A DNA stretch of 64,000 bases, from positions 3,412,501 through 3,476,500 of the forward strand of contig NZ_CP120638.1 of the NCBI RefSeq assembly GCF_029537235.1. Direction: 5' to 3'. Position 1 is the first letter of the stretch; each line of letters begins with the position of its first letter. Source of the stretch: Rhizobium sp. 32-5/1 (GTDB taxonomy: Bacteria > Pseudomonadota > Alphaproteobacteria > Rhizobiales > Rhizobiaceae). A program made the position numbers and the translations under genes. Positions 11,193 to 21,031 of the stretch are shown piece by piece. Below the pieces are notes generated by a model. It did not search any database. It was not told the origin of the DNA and was given only the letters and a program-made list of their open reading frames with translations.

Positions 11193-12374
11193 CTAACTTG
11201 ACTGAGATCGGGGGCGCTTACCCCCTCTGTCACTGCGTGACATCTCCCCCACAAGGGGGAGATCATTCTTTTTCCTTGTACCGACAGAGTAAGCGGCCAA
11301 TCTCCCCCTTGTGGGGGAGATGTCGGCGTCGCCGACAGAGGGGGCGAGCCGCACGGCGATAAGCGCCTCAAACCACCAAAAATCCACCTGCGGTTTCAGC
11401 AAAACCTGCAGTCCGGACATGTCCTCTCCGGCAATGCGGGCGAGCAGAACCCGGCCCATCTGCGCGCCGGTGTCGGTCAGGTCCTCGTAGATCGTCTCGA
11501 CCTTGGGCTGGATCTGGCTGAGCAGCTTGGACGTCCGCTTGGCGACGATGTCGTATTCGAGGCCGAGCGTCAGGCCGTTGTCGCTCATGCCGGTGATGGT
11601 GGCGAGCGCGGAGACTTCGCCGCCGCAGGCAAACCCATCTGGCGCATCAGGCTCGCCCGCGCGCCTGCTCATATAGGCGCGGATCTGCTCGACCGGACAG
11701 TCGAGATCGATTTCGTCGGGGATTTCATAGGCGACGCCGGCCTCGCGAACGGCGGTCATGAAGCCGTGCAGCAGGTGCTGCGAGAAGGTCATGCGTTTGG
11801 GCGGCAGGATGATCATCGGCTTTCGCCGACCGCGCGCAATCAGGCGCCGCGTTGCCTCGTAGGCGAAGGAGAAATTGTCGTAATCGACGTAAGGATGCGG
11901 CGTGGAGAATTCGGTCCGGCCGTGGGTGACGAAGGGAAAGCCGTTTTCAAGCAGCAGGCGGACGCGCGGATCGAAGGGCTCGGTGCGGGAAAAGATCACC
12001 CCGTCCGCCATGCCGTTGCGCACGATGTAGCGGATAGCCTCGATATTGCCGTCGTCGATGAAGTTCGGCGTGACGATCAGGTGATAGGGCGTGTCCTTCA
12101 GCGCACGCGCCAGCCCGTGCATCAGCGAGATGCCGTAGCCGAGAATTTCCTCGTGCGGGTCGAGAATGACGCTGATGACATTGGTCCGACCGGTTTTCAG
12201 GCGCTGCGCGGCCCGGTCGGGCAGGTAGCCGATCTCGGCCGCGACCTCGTGCACACGCCGTCGGGTATCGACAGAAATCTGCGGCGCATTGCTCAGCGCG
12301 CGCGAAACCGTCGTCACCGCAAATCCGGTGATGTCGGCGATGGTTCGCAGGGTCGGTTTGCCGGTCTTGAGCAT
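11193..12374 (-). CDS. LacI family regulator with a repeat-derived C-terminal tail
   Basis: N-terminal helix-turn-helix TIADITGFAVTTVSRALSNA followed by a sugar-binding sensor domain. ATG 12374 is preferred over an upstream TTG (12410), which would add 12 residues; neither has a clear ribosome site. It is divergent from the sugar importer operon and is its likely regulator. About 52 C-terminal residues, from LAPSVGDADISP onward, are encoded by a RIME-like repeat (11214-11350), so the gene now reads through the repeat to a stop beyond it. The native protein probably ended near FEALIAV. Confidence 0.85.
   Translation of the reverse strand: MLKTGKPTLRTIADITGFAVTTVSRALSNAPQISVDTRRRVHEVAAEIGYLPDRAAQRLKTGRTNVISVILDPHEEILGYGISLMHGLARALKDTPYHLIVTPNFIDDGNIEAIRYIVRNGMADGVIFSRTEPFDPRVRLLLENGFPFVTHGRTEFSTPHPYVDYDNFSFAYEATRRLIARGRRKPMIILPPKRMTFSQHLLHGFMTAVREAGVAYEIPDEIDLDCPVEQIRAYMSRRAGEPDAPDGFACGGEVSALATITGMSDNGLTLGLEYDIVAKRTSKLLSQIQPKVETIYEDLTDTGAQMGRVLLARIAGEDMSGLQVLLKPQVDFWWFEALIAVRLAPSVGDADISPTRGRLAAYSVGTRKKNDLPLVGEMSRSDRGGKRPRSQSS
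11214..11350. repeat. RIME-like rhizobial intergenic palindrome, copy 1
   Basis: The ends are inverted (CTTACCCCCTCTGTC and GACAGAGGGGGCGAG), and inside lie two further palindromes built on ATCTCCCCCACAAGGGGGAGAT and its reverse. This is the organisation of Rhizobium-specific intergenic mosaic elements. It overlaps the 3' end of the LacI gene. Confidence 0.7.
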
Positions 12375-12599
12375 GGTTTCGGACACTGTCGATTTCGAGG
12401 GTGCTGTCAATGAAATTCGCTTTGCCTGTGAGGGCTACCGGCTTTTGTAATGCTGCGCGAACGGATGCGCAATGCGTTTGTGCAAACGATATAAATTGGC
12501 AAAAGGCGCGAATTTTGCTGCAATGCAGAATCTTAGTTCGGATCTAAAGCGTTGTTTGTCAGCCTGTTTAGGCAATAGAGCAAGAGTGTGTTGCAGTGC

Positions 12600-12629
12600 T
12601 TGACTTGATGGAATTTATAACGTTTTAAA
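12600..12629 (+). promoter_or_regulatory. Promoter and LacI-type operator of the sugar importer operon
   Basis: TTGACT (12600-12605) and TTTTAA 17 bases downstream form a possible promoter. TTTATAACGTTTTAAA (12614-12629) is a near-perfect palindrome around ACGT and overlaps spacer and -10. This is where a LacI-family repressor would act, and the divergent LacI gene is the candidate. A second palindrome, CGTTTGTGCAAACG (12475-12488), lies nearer the regulator gene. The rest of the 12375-12741 gap shows no gene. Confidence 0.5.
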
Positions 12630-12741
12630 TGTCACCGGCGGCGGGAGCCGCAGACCAATTGCTACCCCGTAGGAGACGGGACGGCATTCACGGCGGGGAT
12701 CAGTTTCCCGCATTTTTCGACTTGCAAACGGGAGGAATACG

Positions 12742-13998
12742 ATGCGCAAGTTTTTGACGACGACAGCAGTGGCGGCAATCATGATGGGCGGCATGGCAGG
12801 CGCTTCGGCGGTGCATGCGGCCGAGAGTGTCGAGGTTCTGCACTGGTGGACGTCCGGCGGCGAAGCGGCCGCTCTTGACGTCCTGAAGAAGGATCTGGAG
12901 AGCAAGAGCATTTCCTGGACCGACATGCCGGTTGCCGGCGGCGGCGGCACGGAAGCCATGACGGTTCTGCGTGCCCGCGTTACCTCGGGCAATGCCCCGA
13001 CGGCCGTGCAGATGCTCGGCTTCGACATTCTCGATTGGGCGAAGGAAGGCGCGCTCGGCAATCTCGACGAGATCGCTGCCAAGGAAGGCTGGGACAAGGT
13101 CATTCCGACAGCCCTTCAGCAGTTCTCCAAATATGACGGCCACTGGATCGCAGCGCCGGTCAACGTTCACTCCACCAACTGGATGTGGATCAACAAGGCC
13201 GCGCTCGACAAGGCCGGCGGCAAGGAGCCGGCAAACTGGGACGAACTGGTCGCCCTGCTCGATAACTTCAAGGCGCAGGGCATCACGCCCGTCGCCCATG
13301 GTGGCCAGCCTTGGCAGGATGCGACGATCTTCGACGCGGTCGTGCTTTCGCTCGGCACCGATTTCTACAAGAAGGCCTTCATCGATCTCGACCCGGCAAC
13401 GCTTGGTGGTGCAGAAATGAAGACCGCCTTTGACCGCATGACCAAGCTGCGCTCCTATGTGGACGACAACTTCTCCGGCCGTGACTGGAACCTCGCTTCC
13501 GCCATGGTCATCGAAGGCAAGGCCGGCGTGCAGTTCATGGGCGACTGGGCAAAGGGCGAGTTCGTCAAGGCGAACAAGGTGCCCGGCACCGACTTCATCT
13601 GCATGCGCTTCCCCGGCACGCAAGGGTCCGTAACCTTCAACTCCGACCAGTTCGCGATGTTCAAGGTTGCCGACGACAAGGTTCCGGCCCAGCTCCAGAT
13701 GGCCGCTGCCATTGAGAACCCGGCCTTCCAGTCGGCCTTCAACGTCGTCAAGGGTTCGGCTCCGGCTCGCACCGACGTGTCCGACGAAGCCTTCGATGCC
13801 TGCGGCAAGAAGGCGATCAAGGATCTGGCGGACGCGAACACTGCCGGCACGCTTTACGGCTCGATGGCCCATGGCCATGCCAACCCGGCATCCGTCAAGA
13901 ACGCCATCTATGACGTGGTCACCCGCCAGTTCAACGGCGAACTGACCTCGGAAGAGGCCGTAACCGAACTGGCCGCCGCAGTCGAAGCGGCAAAGTAA
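12742..13998 (+). CDS. ABC sugar transporter, periplasmic substrate-binding protein
   Basis: A 418-residue family 1 (CUT1) extracellular solute-binding protein with a Sec signal peptide ending near residue 26 (ASAVHA). Mature segments such as [14 protein letters not shown] are typical of glucose/mannose-type binding proteins (GtsA-like). GGGAGGAAT precedes the ATG. Two permeases and an ATPase follow, making a complete importer. A long hairpin separates this gene from the first permease, as is common where the binding protein is made in excess. The sugar is not identifiable; GMC oxidoreductases downstream suggest an oxidisable sugar or polyol. Confidence 0.88.
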   Translation: MRKFLTTTAVAAIMMGGMAGASAVHAAESVEVLHWWTSGGEAAALDVLKKDLESKSISWTDMPVAGGGGTEAMTVLRARVTSGNAPTAVQMLGFDILDWAKEGALGNLDEIAAKEGWDKVIPTALQQFSKYDGHWIAAPVNVHSTNWMWINKAALDKAGGKEPANWDELVALLDNFKAQGITPVAHGGQPWQDATIFDAVVLSLGTDFYKKAFIDLDPATLGGAEMKTAFDRMTKLRSYVDDNFSGRDWNLASAMVIEGKAGVQFMGDWAKGEFVKANKVPGTDFICMRFPGTQGSVTFNSDQFAMFKVADDKVPAQLQMAAAIENPAFQSAFNVVKGSAPARTDVSDEAFDACGKKAIKDLADANTAGTLYGSMAHGHANPASVKNAIYDVVTRQFNGELTSEEAVTELAAAVEAAK

Positions 13999-14012
13999 GC
14001 CGGTTTCGATCC

Positions 14013-14039
14013 GTCCGGGATGCATTGGGCATCCCGGAC
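14013..14039 (+). promoter_or_regulatory. Intercistronic hairpin between binding protein and permease
   Basis: A perfect 11-bp stem, GTCCGGGATGC / GCATCCCGGAC, with a 5-base loop and only a short TTT after it. Such hairpins stabilise the upstream mRNA or partly terminate, raising binding-protein output over the membrane subunits. Confidence 0.5.
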
Positions 14040-14076
14040 CTTTCACAAAGACAGATTTTTTCACGGTGGTGTGAAC

Positions 14077-14957
14077 ATGGATACCCGCAGCCGGATGCAG
14101 GACCTTGTGCCCAAGCTGGTGCTTGGCCCGAGCTTCCTGATCGTCCTGATCTTCGTCTATGGCTTCATCGCCTATACCGGCCTTCTGTCGGTGACGGACA
14201 GCAAGATGCTGCCGTCCTACAATTTCGTTGGTCTTTCCAATTATTCCAAGCTCTGGGCCCTGCCGCACTGGTGGCGCGCGATCTCCAATCTGGCGATCTT
14301 CGCGACGCTCTACATCGTCATCTGCTCGGTGCTGGGTCTTGGCCTTGCCATCCTGCTCGACCAGAAAATCCGCGCCGAGGGTATCCTTCGGCCGATCTAT
14401 CTCTATCCGATGGCGCTGTCCTTCATCGTTACCGGGACGGCCTGGAAGTGGTTTCTCGATCCCGGCATCGGCCTTGAAAACACCATGCACCTCTGGGGCT
14501 GGGAGAGCTTTACCTTCAACTGGATCAAGGACCGCAACTACGCCATCTATTGCGTCGTGATCGCCGCCGTCTGGCAATCCACCGGCTTCATCATGGCGAT
14601 GTTTCTGGCAGGCCTGCGCGGCGTCGATAACGAGATCATCAAGGCAGCACAGATCGATGGTGCAACGGCGCCGATGATCTACCGCCGGATCATCATCCCG
14701 CTGATGCGCCCGGTCTTTCTTTCGGCCTTCGTCGTTCTCGCCCATCTCGCCATCAAGGCCTACGATCTCGTCGTGGCGCTTACCGGCGGCGGGCCGGGGC
14801 AGGCGACCGAACTTCCGGCGACCTTCATGTATTCCTACACCTTCACCCGCAACCAGATGGGCATCGGCGCCTCATCGGCGATCATCATGCTTGTGATGAT
14901 CTTCTCGATCATCGTTCCCTACCTCTATTCCGAACTCAAGGGGAGAAGCGGTCATGA
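14077..14957 (+). CDS. ABC sugar transporter permease 1 (frameshift near 14942)
   Basis: CUT1 inner-membrane permease with six predicted helices and the cytoplasmic EAA loop IIKAAQIDGATAPMIYRRII that docks on the ATPase. The start is ATG 14077 (MDTRSRMQDL). At the 3' end the frame runs on into the next gene unless one G is added to the GGGG at 14940-14943. Then it ends ...SELKGEKRS with its TGA overlapping the next ATG (ATGA), giving 293 residues. The shift therefore affects only the tail and is probably a sequence error. Confidence 0.85.
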
Positions 14958-15835
14958 GCGTTCAAAGCCCAGACAACGCCATTTCCAGCGGCCGGCTGAT
15001 GCGCGCCCTGATCTACACGGCCCTGATCCTGTTTGCCCTCTATTCGCTGCTGCCGCTCTACGTCATGGTGGTCAACTCGTTCAAACCACTTGAGGAAATC
15101 CGCCAGGGCGGCATGCTCAACCTGCCGGGTGTGTGGACGATCGAGCCATGGCTCTCGGCCTGGTCGACGGCACAGATCGGCGTGCAGCCCACGGGTCTCA
15201 AGCCCTTCTTCATCAATTCGATCCTGATGGTGGTGCCGGCCGTGGCGATCTCGACCATCATCGGCGCGCTGAATGGCTATGTGCTGACGAAGTGGCGTTT
15301 TCGCGGGTCGAACATCGTCTTCGGCATGCTGCTTCTGTCCTGCTTCATTCCGTTCCAGATCGTTCTGATCCCGATGGCGCGGATGCTCGGCATATTCGGC
15401 CTCGCCGGTTCGACGACAGGTCTTGTATTCGTCCATGTGGTCTACGGTATCGGCTTTACCACGCTCTATTTCCGCAACTATTACGAGGCCTTTCCGACCG
15501 AGTTGGTGCGGGCCGCGCAGATCGACGGGGCGAGTTTCTTTCAGATCTTCCGGCGTATCCTTCTGCCGTCGTCCGGCCCGATCATCGTCGTTTCGGTCAT
15601 CTGGCAGTTCACCAATATCTGGAACGACTTCCTCTTCGGAGCCTCGTTCTCCGGCGCCTCGTCGACACCGATGACGGTGGCGCTCAACAACCTCGTGTCC
15701 TCCTCGACGGGGGTCAAGGAATACAATGTCCATTTCGCGGGCGCGATCCTCGCTGCTCTGCCAACGCTCATCGTCTACATCGTCTCCGGTCGCTACTTCG
15801 TCCGCGGTCTGATGGCCGGCGCCGTAAAGGGTTGA
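14954..15835 (+). CDS. ABC sugar transporter permease 2
   Basis: A 293-residue CUT1 permease of the MalG type with several membrane helices and the EAA loop ELVRAAQIDGASFFQIFRRI. The ATG lies in an ATGA overlap with the repaired end of permease 1, and the ATPase gene starts 4 bases downstream. It pairs with permease 1 to form the translocation pore. Confidence 0.88.
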   Translation: MSVQSPDNAISSGRLMRALIYTALILFALYSLLPLYVMVVNSFKPLEEIRQGGMLNLPGVWTIEPWLSAWSTAQIGVQPTGLKPFFINSILMVVPAVAISTIIGALNGYVLTKWRFRGSNIVFGMLLLSCFIPFQIVLIPMARMLGIFGLAGSTTGLVFVHVVYGIGFTTLYFRNYYEAFPTELVRAAQIDGASFFQIFRRILLPSSGPIIVVSVIWQFTNIWNDFLFGASFSGASSTPMTVALNNLVSSSTGVKEYNVHFAGAILAALPTLIVYIVSGRYFVRGLMAGAVKG

Positions 15836-15839
15836 AGCC

Positions 15840-16952
15840 ATGTCGTTTATGAAAATCACCAATCTGCGCAAGTCTTACGGCGCGCTGGAAATCCTCAAAG
15901 ATATCAATCTTGAGATCGACGAAGGCGGCTTTCTGGTGCTTGTCGGCCCGTCGGGCTGCGGGAAGTCGACGCTGCTCAACACGATCGCTGGCCTCGAGCC
16001 GATCACCTCCGGCGACATCGCGATCAACGGCAAGTCGGTCGCCGGCCTGCATCCGTCGAAACGCGATATCGCCATGGTGTTCCAGTCCTACGCGCTCTAC
16101 CCCAACATGACGGTGGCCGGAAACATCGCCTTTGGCATGGAAATTCGCGGGGTGCCGAAGGAGGAACGCGAAAAGGCGATCAAGCAGGTCTCGGAAATGC
16201 TGCAGATCAATCACCTGCTTCACCGCAAGCCGAGCCAGCTTTCCGGCGGCCAGCGCCAGCGCGTCGCCATGGGCCGGGCGCTGGTGCGCAATCCGCAGGT
16301 CTTCCTGTTCGACGAACCGCTTTCCAACCTCGACGCCAAGCTGCGTGTCGACATGCGCACCGAGATCAAGCGGTTGCACCAGCGCATGAAGACGACGATC
16401 GTGTATGTGACCCACGACCAGATCGAGGCAATGACGCTTGCCACCAAGATCGCGGTGCTCAAAGATGGCGTGCTGCAACAGTTCGGGACGCCGGCCGAGA
16501 TCTACAACAACCCGACCAATCTCTTCGTGGCTGACTTCATGGGCTCGCCGGCAATGAACCTTCTGAACGCAACCGTCGAAGGTGGTGGCAATGATCTGAG
16601 TGTCGTGCTGGCACGTCCCGATGCCGAGCCGCTGAAGCTGCCGGTTTCGCAGGTAGAAGGGCTCTCCGCCTATGTCGGCAAACCGATCATCTTCGGGATC
16701 CGGCCGGAAGCGCTGACAGACCATGACGGGGCAGACAGAAACGCCCGCGCGCTCGTCGAGGGTGATTGCCTGATCGACGTGGTTGAGCCGGCGGGGTCCG
16801 ATACTTTTGCCGTGACCAAGCTGGGCGGCAAGGAAGTCGTTGCACGCCTTCGCGCCGATGCGCCGATCGCGCCTGGACAGACGGCACGGCTTGCCTTCAA
16901 TCTCGACAAGGCCGTCTACTTCGATCCGCAAAGCCAGAGCCGCATCCGCTGA
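15840..16952 (+). CDS. ABC sugar transporter ATP-binding protein (UgpC/MalK type)
   Basis: A 370-residue ATPase with Walker A GPSGCGKST (36-44), signature LSGGQRQRVA, Walker B FLFDEPLSNLDAKLR, and a C-terminal TOBE/MalK regulatory domain of about 130 residues. It energises the importer encoded directly upstream. The next gene, a GMC oxidoreductase, begins 8 bases after the stop, so import and oxidation of the substrate appear co-expressed. Confidence 0.9.
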   Translation: MSFMKITNLRKSYGALEILKDINLEIDEGGFLVLVGPSGCGKSTLLNTIAGLEPITSGDIAINGKSVAGLHPSKRDIAMVFQSYALYPNMTVAGNIAFGMEIRGVPKEEREKAIKQVSEMLQINHLLHRKPSQLSGGQRQRVAMGRALVRNPQVFLFDEPLSNLDAKLRVDMRTEIKRLHQRMKTTIVYVTHDQIEAMTLATKIAVLKDGVLQQFGTPAEIYNNPTNLFVADFMGSPAMNLLNATVEGGGNDLSVVLARPDAEPLKLPVSQVEGLSAYVGKPIIFGIRPEALTDHDGADRNARALVEGDCLIDVVEPAGSDTFAVTKLGGKEVVARLRADAPIAPGQTARLAFNLDKAVYFDPQSQSRIR

Positions 16953-16960
16953 GAACCCTC

Positions 16961-18460
16961 ATGTCCACAACGCCTGACATCGTCATCATCGGTTCCGGCA
17001 TCGGCGGCGCGACGATCGCGTCCGCCCTTGCCGGCTCGGGGGCACGGATCACGATCCTCGAACGCGGCGAGCGTCTTGCCGATACGCCCGAAACGCGCAG
17101 CTATCGTTCGATCTTCGTCGATGGCTACTTCCGTCCAAAGGAGATATGGCGCGAACCGGACGGAACCGCGTTCAATCCGGGGAACTTCTATTTCGTCGGC
17201 GGTAATTCCAAGCTCTTTGGTGCGGTCTTGCTGCGCTATCGTGCCGAGGACTTCACCGAGATGCAGCATCTTGGTGGCGTCTCGCCGGCCTGGCCGTTTT
17301 CCTACGAGGAGTTGGAGCCATGGTACGGCAAGGCGGAGCGGCTGTTCGAGGTGCGTGGCGAGCTTGGACAGGATCCGACCGAGCCTGTCCATTCGACGCC
17401 CTATGCCTATGGTCCGGTGCCGGACGAGCCGCCTATCGCCCGCGCCCGCGCCGAATTGACGGCCCAGGGACTGCATCCGGCGACCTTGCCGCTCGGCGTT
17501 GATATCGACGCCTGGTTGGCTGGCGGACGCACGCCGTGGGATGGTTTTCCGAACACTGGCAAGGGCAAGAAGGACGCCGAGAGCGCGCCGCTCGCTCTTG
17601 CGCTGAAGGACCCGAATATCGAGCTTGTCACCTCTGCTCACGTCGAGACGCTGGAGGTCGGGCCGGGCGGGCGGATCGAGGCCGTTAACTACACCCACAA
17701 GGGCGAGAGGAAACGGCTGTCCCCGAAGCTGGTGATCCTGTCGGCGGGCGCGATCAACTCCGCCGCGATCCTGCTGCGCTCCGGCGACGGCAAGGGGATC
17801 GCCAACCGGTCCGATCAGGTCGGTCGCAACTTCATGAACCACAATTGCAGCGCCATGCTGGCGATCAACCCGTTCCGGCGCAATGACAGCGTTTACCAGA
17901 AGACGCTGATGCTGAATGACTATTATCTGACCGGCGGTCGCGACGGCTTGCCGCTCGGCAATGTCCAGCTGCTGGGCAAGATCAACGGCGACATCCTCAA
18001 GGCCAATGCGCCGTGGTATGCGCCGCGCTTCGCGCTCGATTTCATGGCCGGGCACGCCATCGACTGGTACATGATGACGGAGGACTTGCCGAATCCGGAC
18101 AGCCGCATCATGGTCGACGGCAAAGGCATCATCATGCAGTGGCGGCGCTCGAACATGGAGGCGCTGTCCGGTCTTGAGGCAAAGATGCGCGCGCATTTCA
18201 AGGCCGCAGGCTATCCAATCGTGTTGTCCCAACCTTTTGACAAACGCACGCCATCGCATCAGTGCGGAACGGTCAAAATGGGCAACGATCCGGCTTGCGC
18301 GCCGCTGGACCCGTTCTGCCGGGCGTTCGATCACCAGAACCTGTTCGTTGTCGATGGCGGCTGCCTGCCGACATCGGCTGCTGTCAATCCTGCCCTGACG
18401 ATCGCGGCCCAGGCGCTGCGTGTTGCCGACCATATTCTTTCGAAGGATCTCGTGACATGA
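16961..18460 (+). CDS. GMC family FAD-dependent oxidoreductase 1
   Basis: A 499-residue flavoprotein. The N-terminal dinucleotide motif is DIVIIGSGIGGATIASAL, and the C-terminal GMC block includes SHQCGTVKMG and NPALTIAAQ, with the active-site His in SHQCGT. Members oxidise alcohols or sugar hydroxyls (choline, glucose, gluconate, fructose type). No signal peptide is seen, so it is probably cytosolic. It follows the sugar importer closely and overlaps the SDR gene by 4 bases, which suggests that it acts on the imported compound. Confidence 0.82.
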   Translation: MSTTPDIVIIGSGIGGATIASALAGSGARITILERGERLADTPETRSYRSIFVDGYFRPKEIWREPDGTAFNPGNFYFVGGNSKLFGAVLLRYRAEDFTEMQHLGGVSPAWPFSYEELEPWYGKAERLFEVRGELGQDPTEPVHSTPYAYGPVPDEPPIARARAELTAQGLHPATLPLGVDIDAWLAGGRTPWDGFPNTGKGKKDAESAPLALALKDPNIELVTSAHVETLEVGPGGRIEAVNYTHKGERKRLSPKLVILSAGAINSAAILLRSGDGKGIANRSDQVGRNFMNHNCSAMLAINPFRRNDSVYQKTLMLNDYYLTGGRDGLPLGNVQLLGKINGDILKANAPWYAPRFALDFMAGHAIDWYMMTEDLPNPDSRIMVDGKGIIMQWRRSNMEALSGLEAKMRAHFKAAGYPIVLSQPFDKRTPSHQCGTVKMGNDPACAPLDPFCRAFDHQNLFVVDGGCLPTSAAVNPALTIAAQALRVADHILSKDLVT

Positions 18461-19230
18461 CGGATCTTAGGCCTCCTGTTGCCATCGTCACCGGCGGTCG
18501 CCGCGGCATCGGTCTTGGCATCGCCAAGGCGCTGGCGAGGGATGGTTTCGATATTGCGATCACCGGCATCGGCGAGGCCGATCAAGTGAGCGCGGTGCTC
18601 GACGATCTGGCGGCGCTTGGGGCAAAGGCGATCTTTCTGAAGGCGGATCTTTCCGACCTTTCCGGTCACCAGGCGACCGTCGATGCGGTGCTTGCCGCTT
18701 ACGGTTCTATCGATTGCCTGGTCAACAATGCCGGCATGGCTTCGGTTATCCGAGGCGATTTCCTCGAGATGTCTCCGGAGAATTTTGACACGATCCTTGC
18801 CACCAATCTGCGCGGTACGGTGTTTTTCACGCAGGCCGTCGTCAAGGCCATGCTGGCGTCGCCGTCAGGCGTGGCGCGCTCGGTGGTCAACATCACCTCC
18901 GTCTCGGCGACGATGAGTTCGCCCGAGCGACTGGATTACTGCATCAGCAAGGCGGGGCTTGCCTCGTTTTCGCAAGGGCTGGCCCTCAGGCTGGCAGAGA
19001 CTGATATCGCCGTCTTCGAGGTGCGGCCCGGCATCGTCCGGTCGGACATGACGGCCAATGTATCCGGCAAATATGACGCACTGATCGACGGCGGTCTGGT
19101 GCCGATGAAGCGCTGGGGCGAGGCGGATGATATCGGCGGCATGGTTGCCGCCCTTGCCTCCGGTCGTTTCGGCTTTGCCACCGGGACGGTGATCCATGCG
19201 GATGGCGCGCTGTCGATCGGGCGGTTGTGA
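18457..19230 (+). CDS. Short-chain dehydrogenase/reductase
   Basis: A 257-residue classical SDR with cofactor motif TGGRRGIG, NNAG, a catalytic Ser in NITSVSA and the Tyr/Lys pair in YCISK. FabG-like reductases of this kind are often annotated 3-ketoacyl-ACP reductase, but this copy sits in a sugar operon and more likely acts on a polyol or keto-sugar. The start overlaps the GMC stop as ATGA. Confidence 0.85.
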   Translation: MTDLRPPVAIVTGGRRGIGLGIAKALARDGFDIAITGIGEADQVSAVLDDLAALGAKAIFLKADLSDLSGHQATVDAVLAAYGSIDCLVNNAGMASVIRGDFLEMSPENFDTILATNLRGTVFFTQAVVKAMLASPSGVARSVVNITSVSATMSSPERLDYCISKAGLASFSQGLALRLAETDIAVFEVRPGIVRSDMTANVSGKYDALIDGGLVPMKRWGEADDIGGMVAALASGRFGFATGTVIHADGALSIGRL

Positions 19231-19235
19231 ACTTT

Positions 19236-19346
19236 ACCTCCCTTGAGGGTGAGGTCGCGCGAACGTGCGGGTGGGGTGATCCGTGGAGTGACGCGAAAAG
19301 TCACCCCACCCCGGAGTTTTGCTCCGCCCCCTCAAGGGGAGGGTGG
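19236..19346. repeat. Rhizobial intergenic palindromic repeat, copy 2
   Basis: Outer arms CCTCCCTTGAGG and CCCCTCAAGGGGAGG enclose inverted GTGGGGTGA / TCACCCCACC and GGAGTTTTGCTCC. The element fills the gap between the SDR and the second GMC gene. The same family recurs at 38654-38772. Confidence 0.65.
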
Positions 19347-19366
19347 AAACAATTTGAGGACGTGAC

Positions 19367-21022
19367 ATGACCTACGATTATATCATCACCGGCGCAGGAC
19401 CCGCCGGTTGCGTGCTAGCCAACCGGCTGACCGAGGACCCCTATGTCAATGTCCTGCTGCTCGAAGCGGGCGGCAGCGACTGGAACCCGCTGTTTCACAT
19501 GCCGGCCGGTTTTGCCAAGATGACCAAGGGCGTCGCCAGCTGGGGCTGGGAGACCGTGCCGCAAAAGCACATGAAAAACCGGGTGCTGCGCTATACGCAG
19601 GCCAAGGTCATCGGCGGCGGTTCGTCGATCAATGCGCAGCTCTACACCCGTGGCAATGCCGCCGATTATGATCTCTGGGCGAGCGAGGACGGCTGCACCG
19701 GCTGGGACTATCGCAGCGTTCTGCCCTATTTCAAGCGCTCCGAAGACAACCAGCGTTTCGCCGACGACTATCATTCCTATGGCGGGCCTCTGGGGGTCTC
19801 CATGCCAGTCTCGGGCTTGCCGATCTGTGACGCCTATATCCGCGCCGGACAGGAACTCGGCATTCCCTACAACCATGATTTCAATGGCAAGCAGCAGGCC
19901 GGCGTCGGATTTTACCAGTTGACCCAGCGTAATCGCCGGCGGTCGTCCGCTTCGCTTGCCTATCTCAACCCGATCCGCGACCGCAAGAACCTCACAGTGC
20001 GGCTGGGTAGCCGCGTGACACGGATCGTGCTGGAAGGGACGCGCGCCGTCGGCGTCGAGGTGGCGACATCCAAGGGCCTGGAAGTGATCCGGGCCGAACG
20101 CGAGGTGCTGGTGTCATCAGGCGCCATCGGCTCGCCAAAACTTTTGCAGCAGTCGGGTATCGGTCCGGCCGATCACCTGCGTTCCGTTGGTGTTGCGGTG
20201 AAGCATGATCTGCCGGGTGTCGGCTCCAACATGCAGGATCATCTCGATCTCTTCGTCATTTCCGAATGTACCGGCGACCACACCTATGACGGCGTCGCCA
20301 AGCTGCACCGGACGCTCTGGGCCGGGCTGCAGTATGTGCTGTTCCGCTCTGGCCCGGTCGCCTCCTCGCTCTTCGAGACCGGCGGCTTCTGGTATGCCGA
20401 TCCGCAGGCTCGTTCACCGGACATTCAGTTCCATCTGGGCTTGGGTTCCGGTATCGAGGCGGGCGTCGCGAAGCTGAAGAATGCCGGCGTGACGCTAAAT
20501 TCTGCCTATCTACACCCCCGTTCGCGCGGCACTGTGCGGCTGTCATCGTCCGATCCGGCGGCGGCGCCGCTGATCGATCCGAACTACTGGAGTGATCCGC
20601 ATGATCGCAAGATGTCGATCGAAGGGTTGAAGATCGCCCGCGAAATCTTTCAACAGGCTGCGCTCAAGCCTTTCATAATGGCCGAGCGCCTGCCGGGACC
20701 GAAGGTGATGACTGACGCGGACCTGTTTGATTACGGCTGCGCCAATGCCAAGACGGACCACCACCCGGTCGGCACCTGCAAGATGGGCACCGGTCCGGAT
20801 GCCGTGGTCGGACTGGACCTGAAGGTGCAGGGACTGGAGGGGCTGCGCGTCTGCGACAGCTCTGTCATGCCGCGCGTTCCCTCTTGCAACACCAACGGAC
20901 CGACGATCATGATGGGCGAAAAGGGCTCGGACATCATCCGCAACCTGCAGCCTTTGCCGCCGGTCATTTTCGACCATGAACGCAACGACCAGCGGCCGCG
21001 TGCCCGCATACATATCAGCTAG
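19367..21022 (+). CDS. GMC family oxidoreductase 2 (choline dehydrogenase-like)
   Basis: A 551-residue flavoprotein with the N-terminal [19 protein letters not shown] motif, the first GMC signature [14 protein letters not shown], and the C-terminal pair His in HPVGTCKMG and Asn in CNTNGPTIM. It resembles BetA-type alcohol dehydrogenases of unknown substrate that are common in rhizobia. A palindromic repeat separates it from the SDR gene, and its own ATG has TTGAGGACG upstream. It is followed after 9 bases by a Dabb gene, which supports continued operon structure. Confidence 0.85.
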   Translation: MTYDYIITGAGPAGCVLANRLTEDPYVNVLLLEAGGSDWNPLFHMPAGFAKMTKGVASWGWETVPQKHMKNRVLRYTQAKVIGGGSSINAQLYTRGNAADYDLWASEDGCTGWDYRSVLPYFKRSEDNQRFADDYHSYGGPLGVSMPVSGLPICDAYIRAGQELGIPYNHDFNGKQQAGVGFYQLTQRNRRRSSASLAYLNPIRDRKNLTVRLGSRVTRIVLEGTRAVGVEVATSKGLEVIRAEREVLVSSGAIGSPKLLQQSGIGPADHLRSVGVAVKHDLPGVGSNMQDHLDLFVISECTGDHTYDGVAKLHRTLWAGLQYVLFRSGPVASSLFETGGFWYADPQARSPDIQFHLGLGSGIEAGVAKLKNAGVTLNSAYLHPRSRGTVRLSSSDPAAAPLIDPNYWSDPHDRKMSIEGLKIAREIFQQAALKPFIMAERLPGPKVMTDADLFDYGCANAKTDHHPVGTCKMGTGPDAVVGLDLKVQGLEGLRVCDSSVMPRVPSCNTNGPTIMMGEKGSDIIRNLQPLPPVIFDHERNDQRPRARIHIS

Positions 21023-21031
21023 GAATCCGCT

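Noticed and set aside
11214..11350. Possible CRISPR-like or IS structure from short repeated palindromes
   Set aside because: The repeats are inverted, not direct, with no regular spacers and no transposase or cas gene. The layout matches rhizobial intergenic mosaic elements.
12700..14745. 681-codon open frame on the minus strand
   Set aside because: It lies antisense to the sugar binding protein and permease, which have clear motifs, ribosome sites and operon context. The minus frame is open only because of the high G+C codon pattern and its translation is Arg/His/Asp-rich without a domain.
16916..18433. 505-codon open frame on the minus strand
   Set aside because: It is antisense to GMC oxidoreductase 1 and has no domain or ribosome site.
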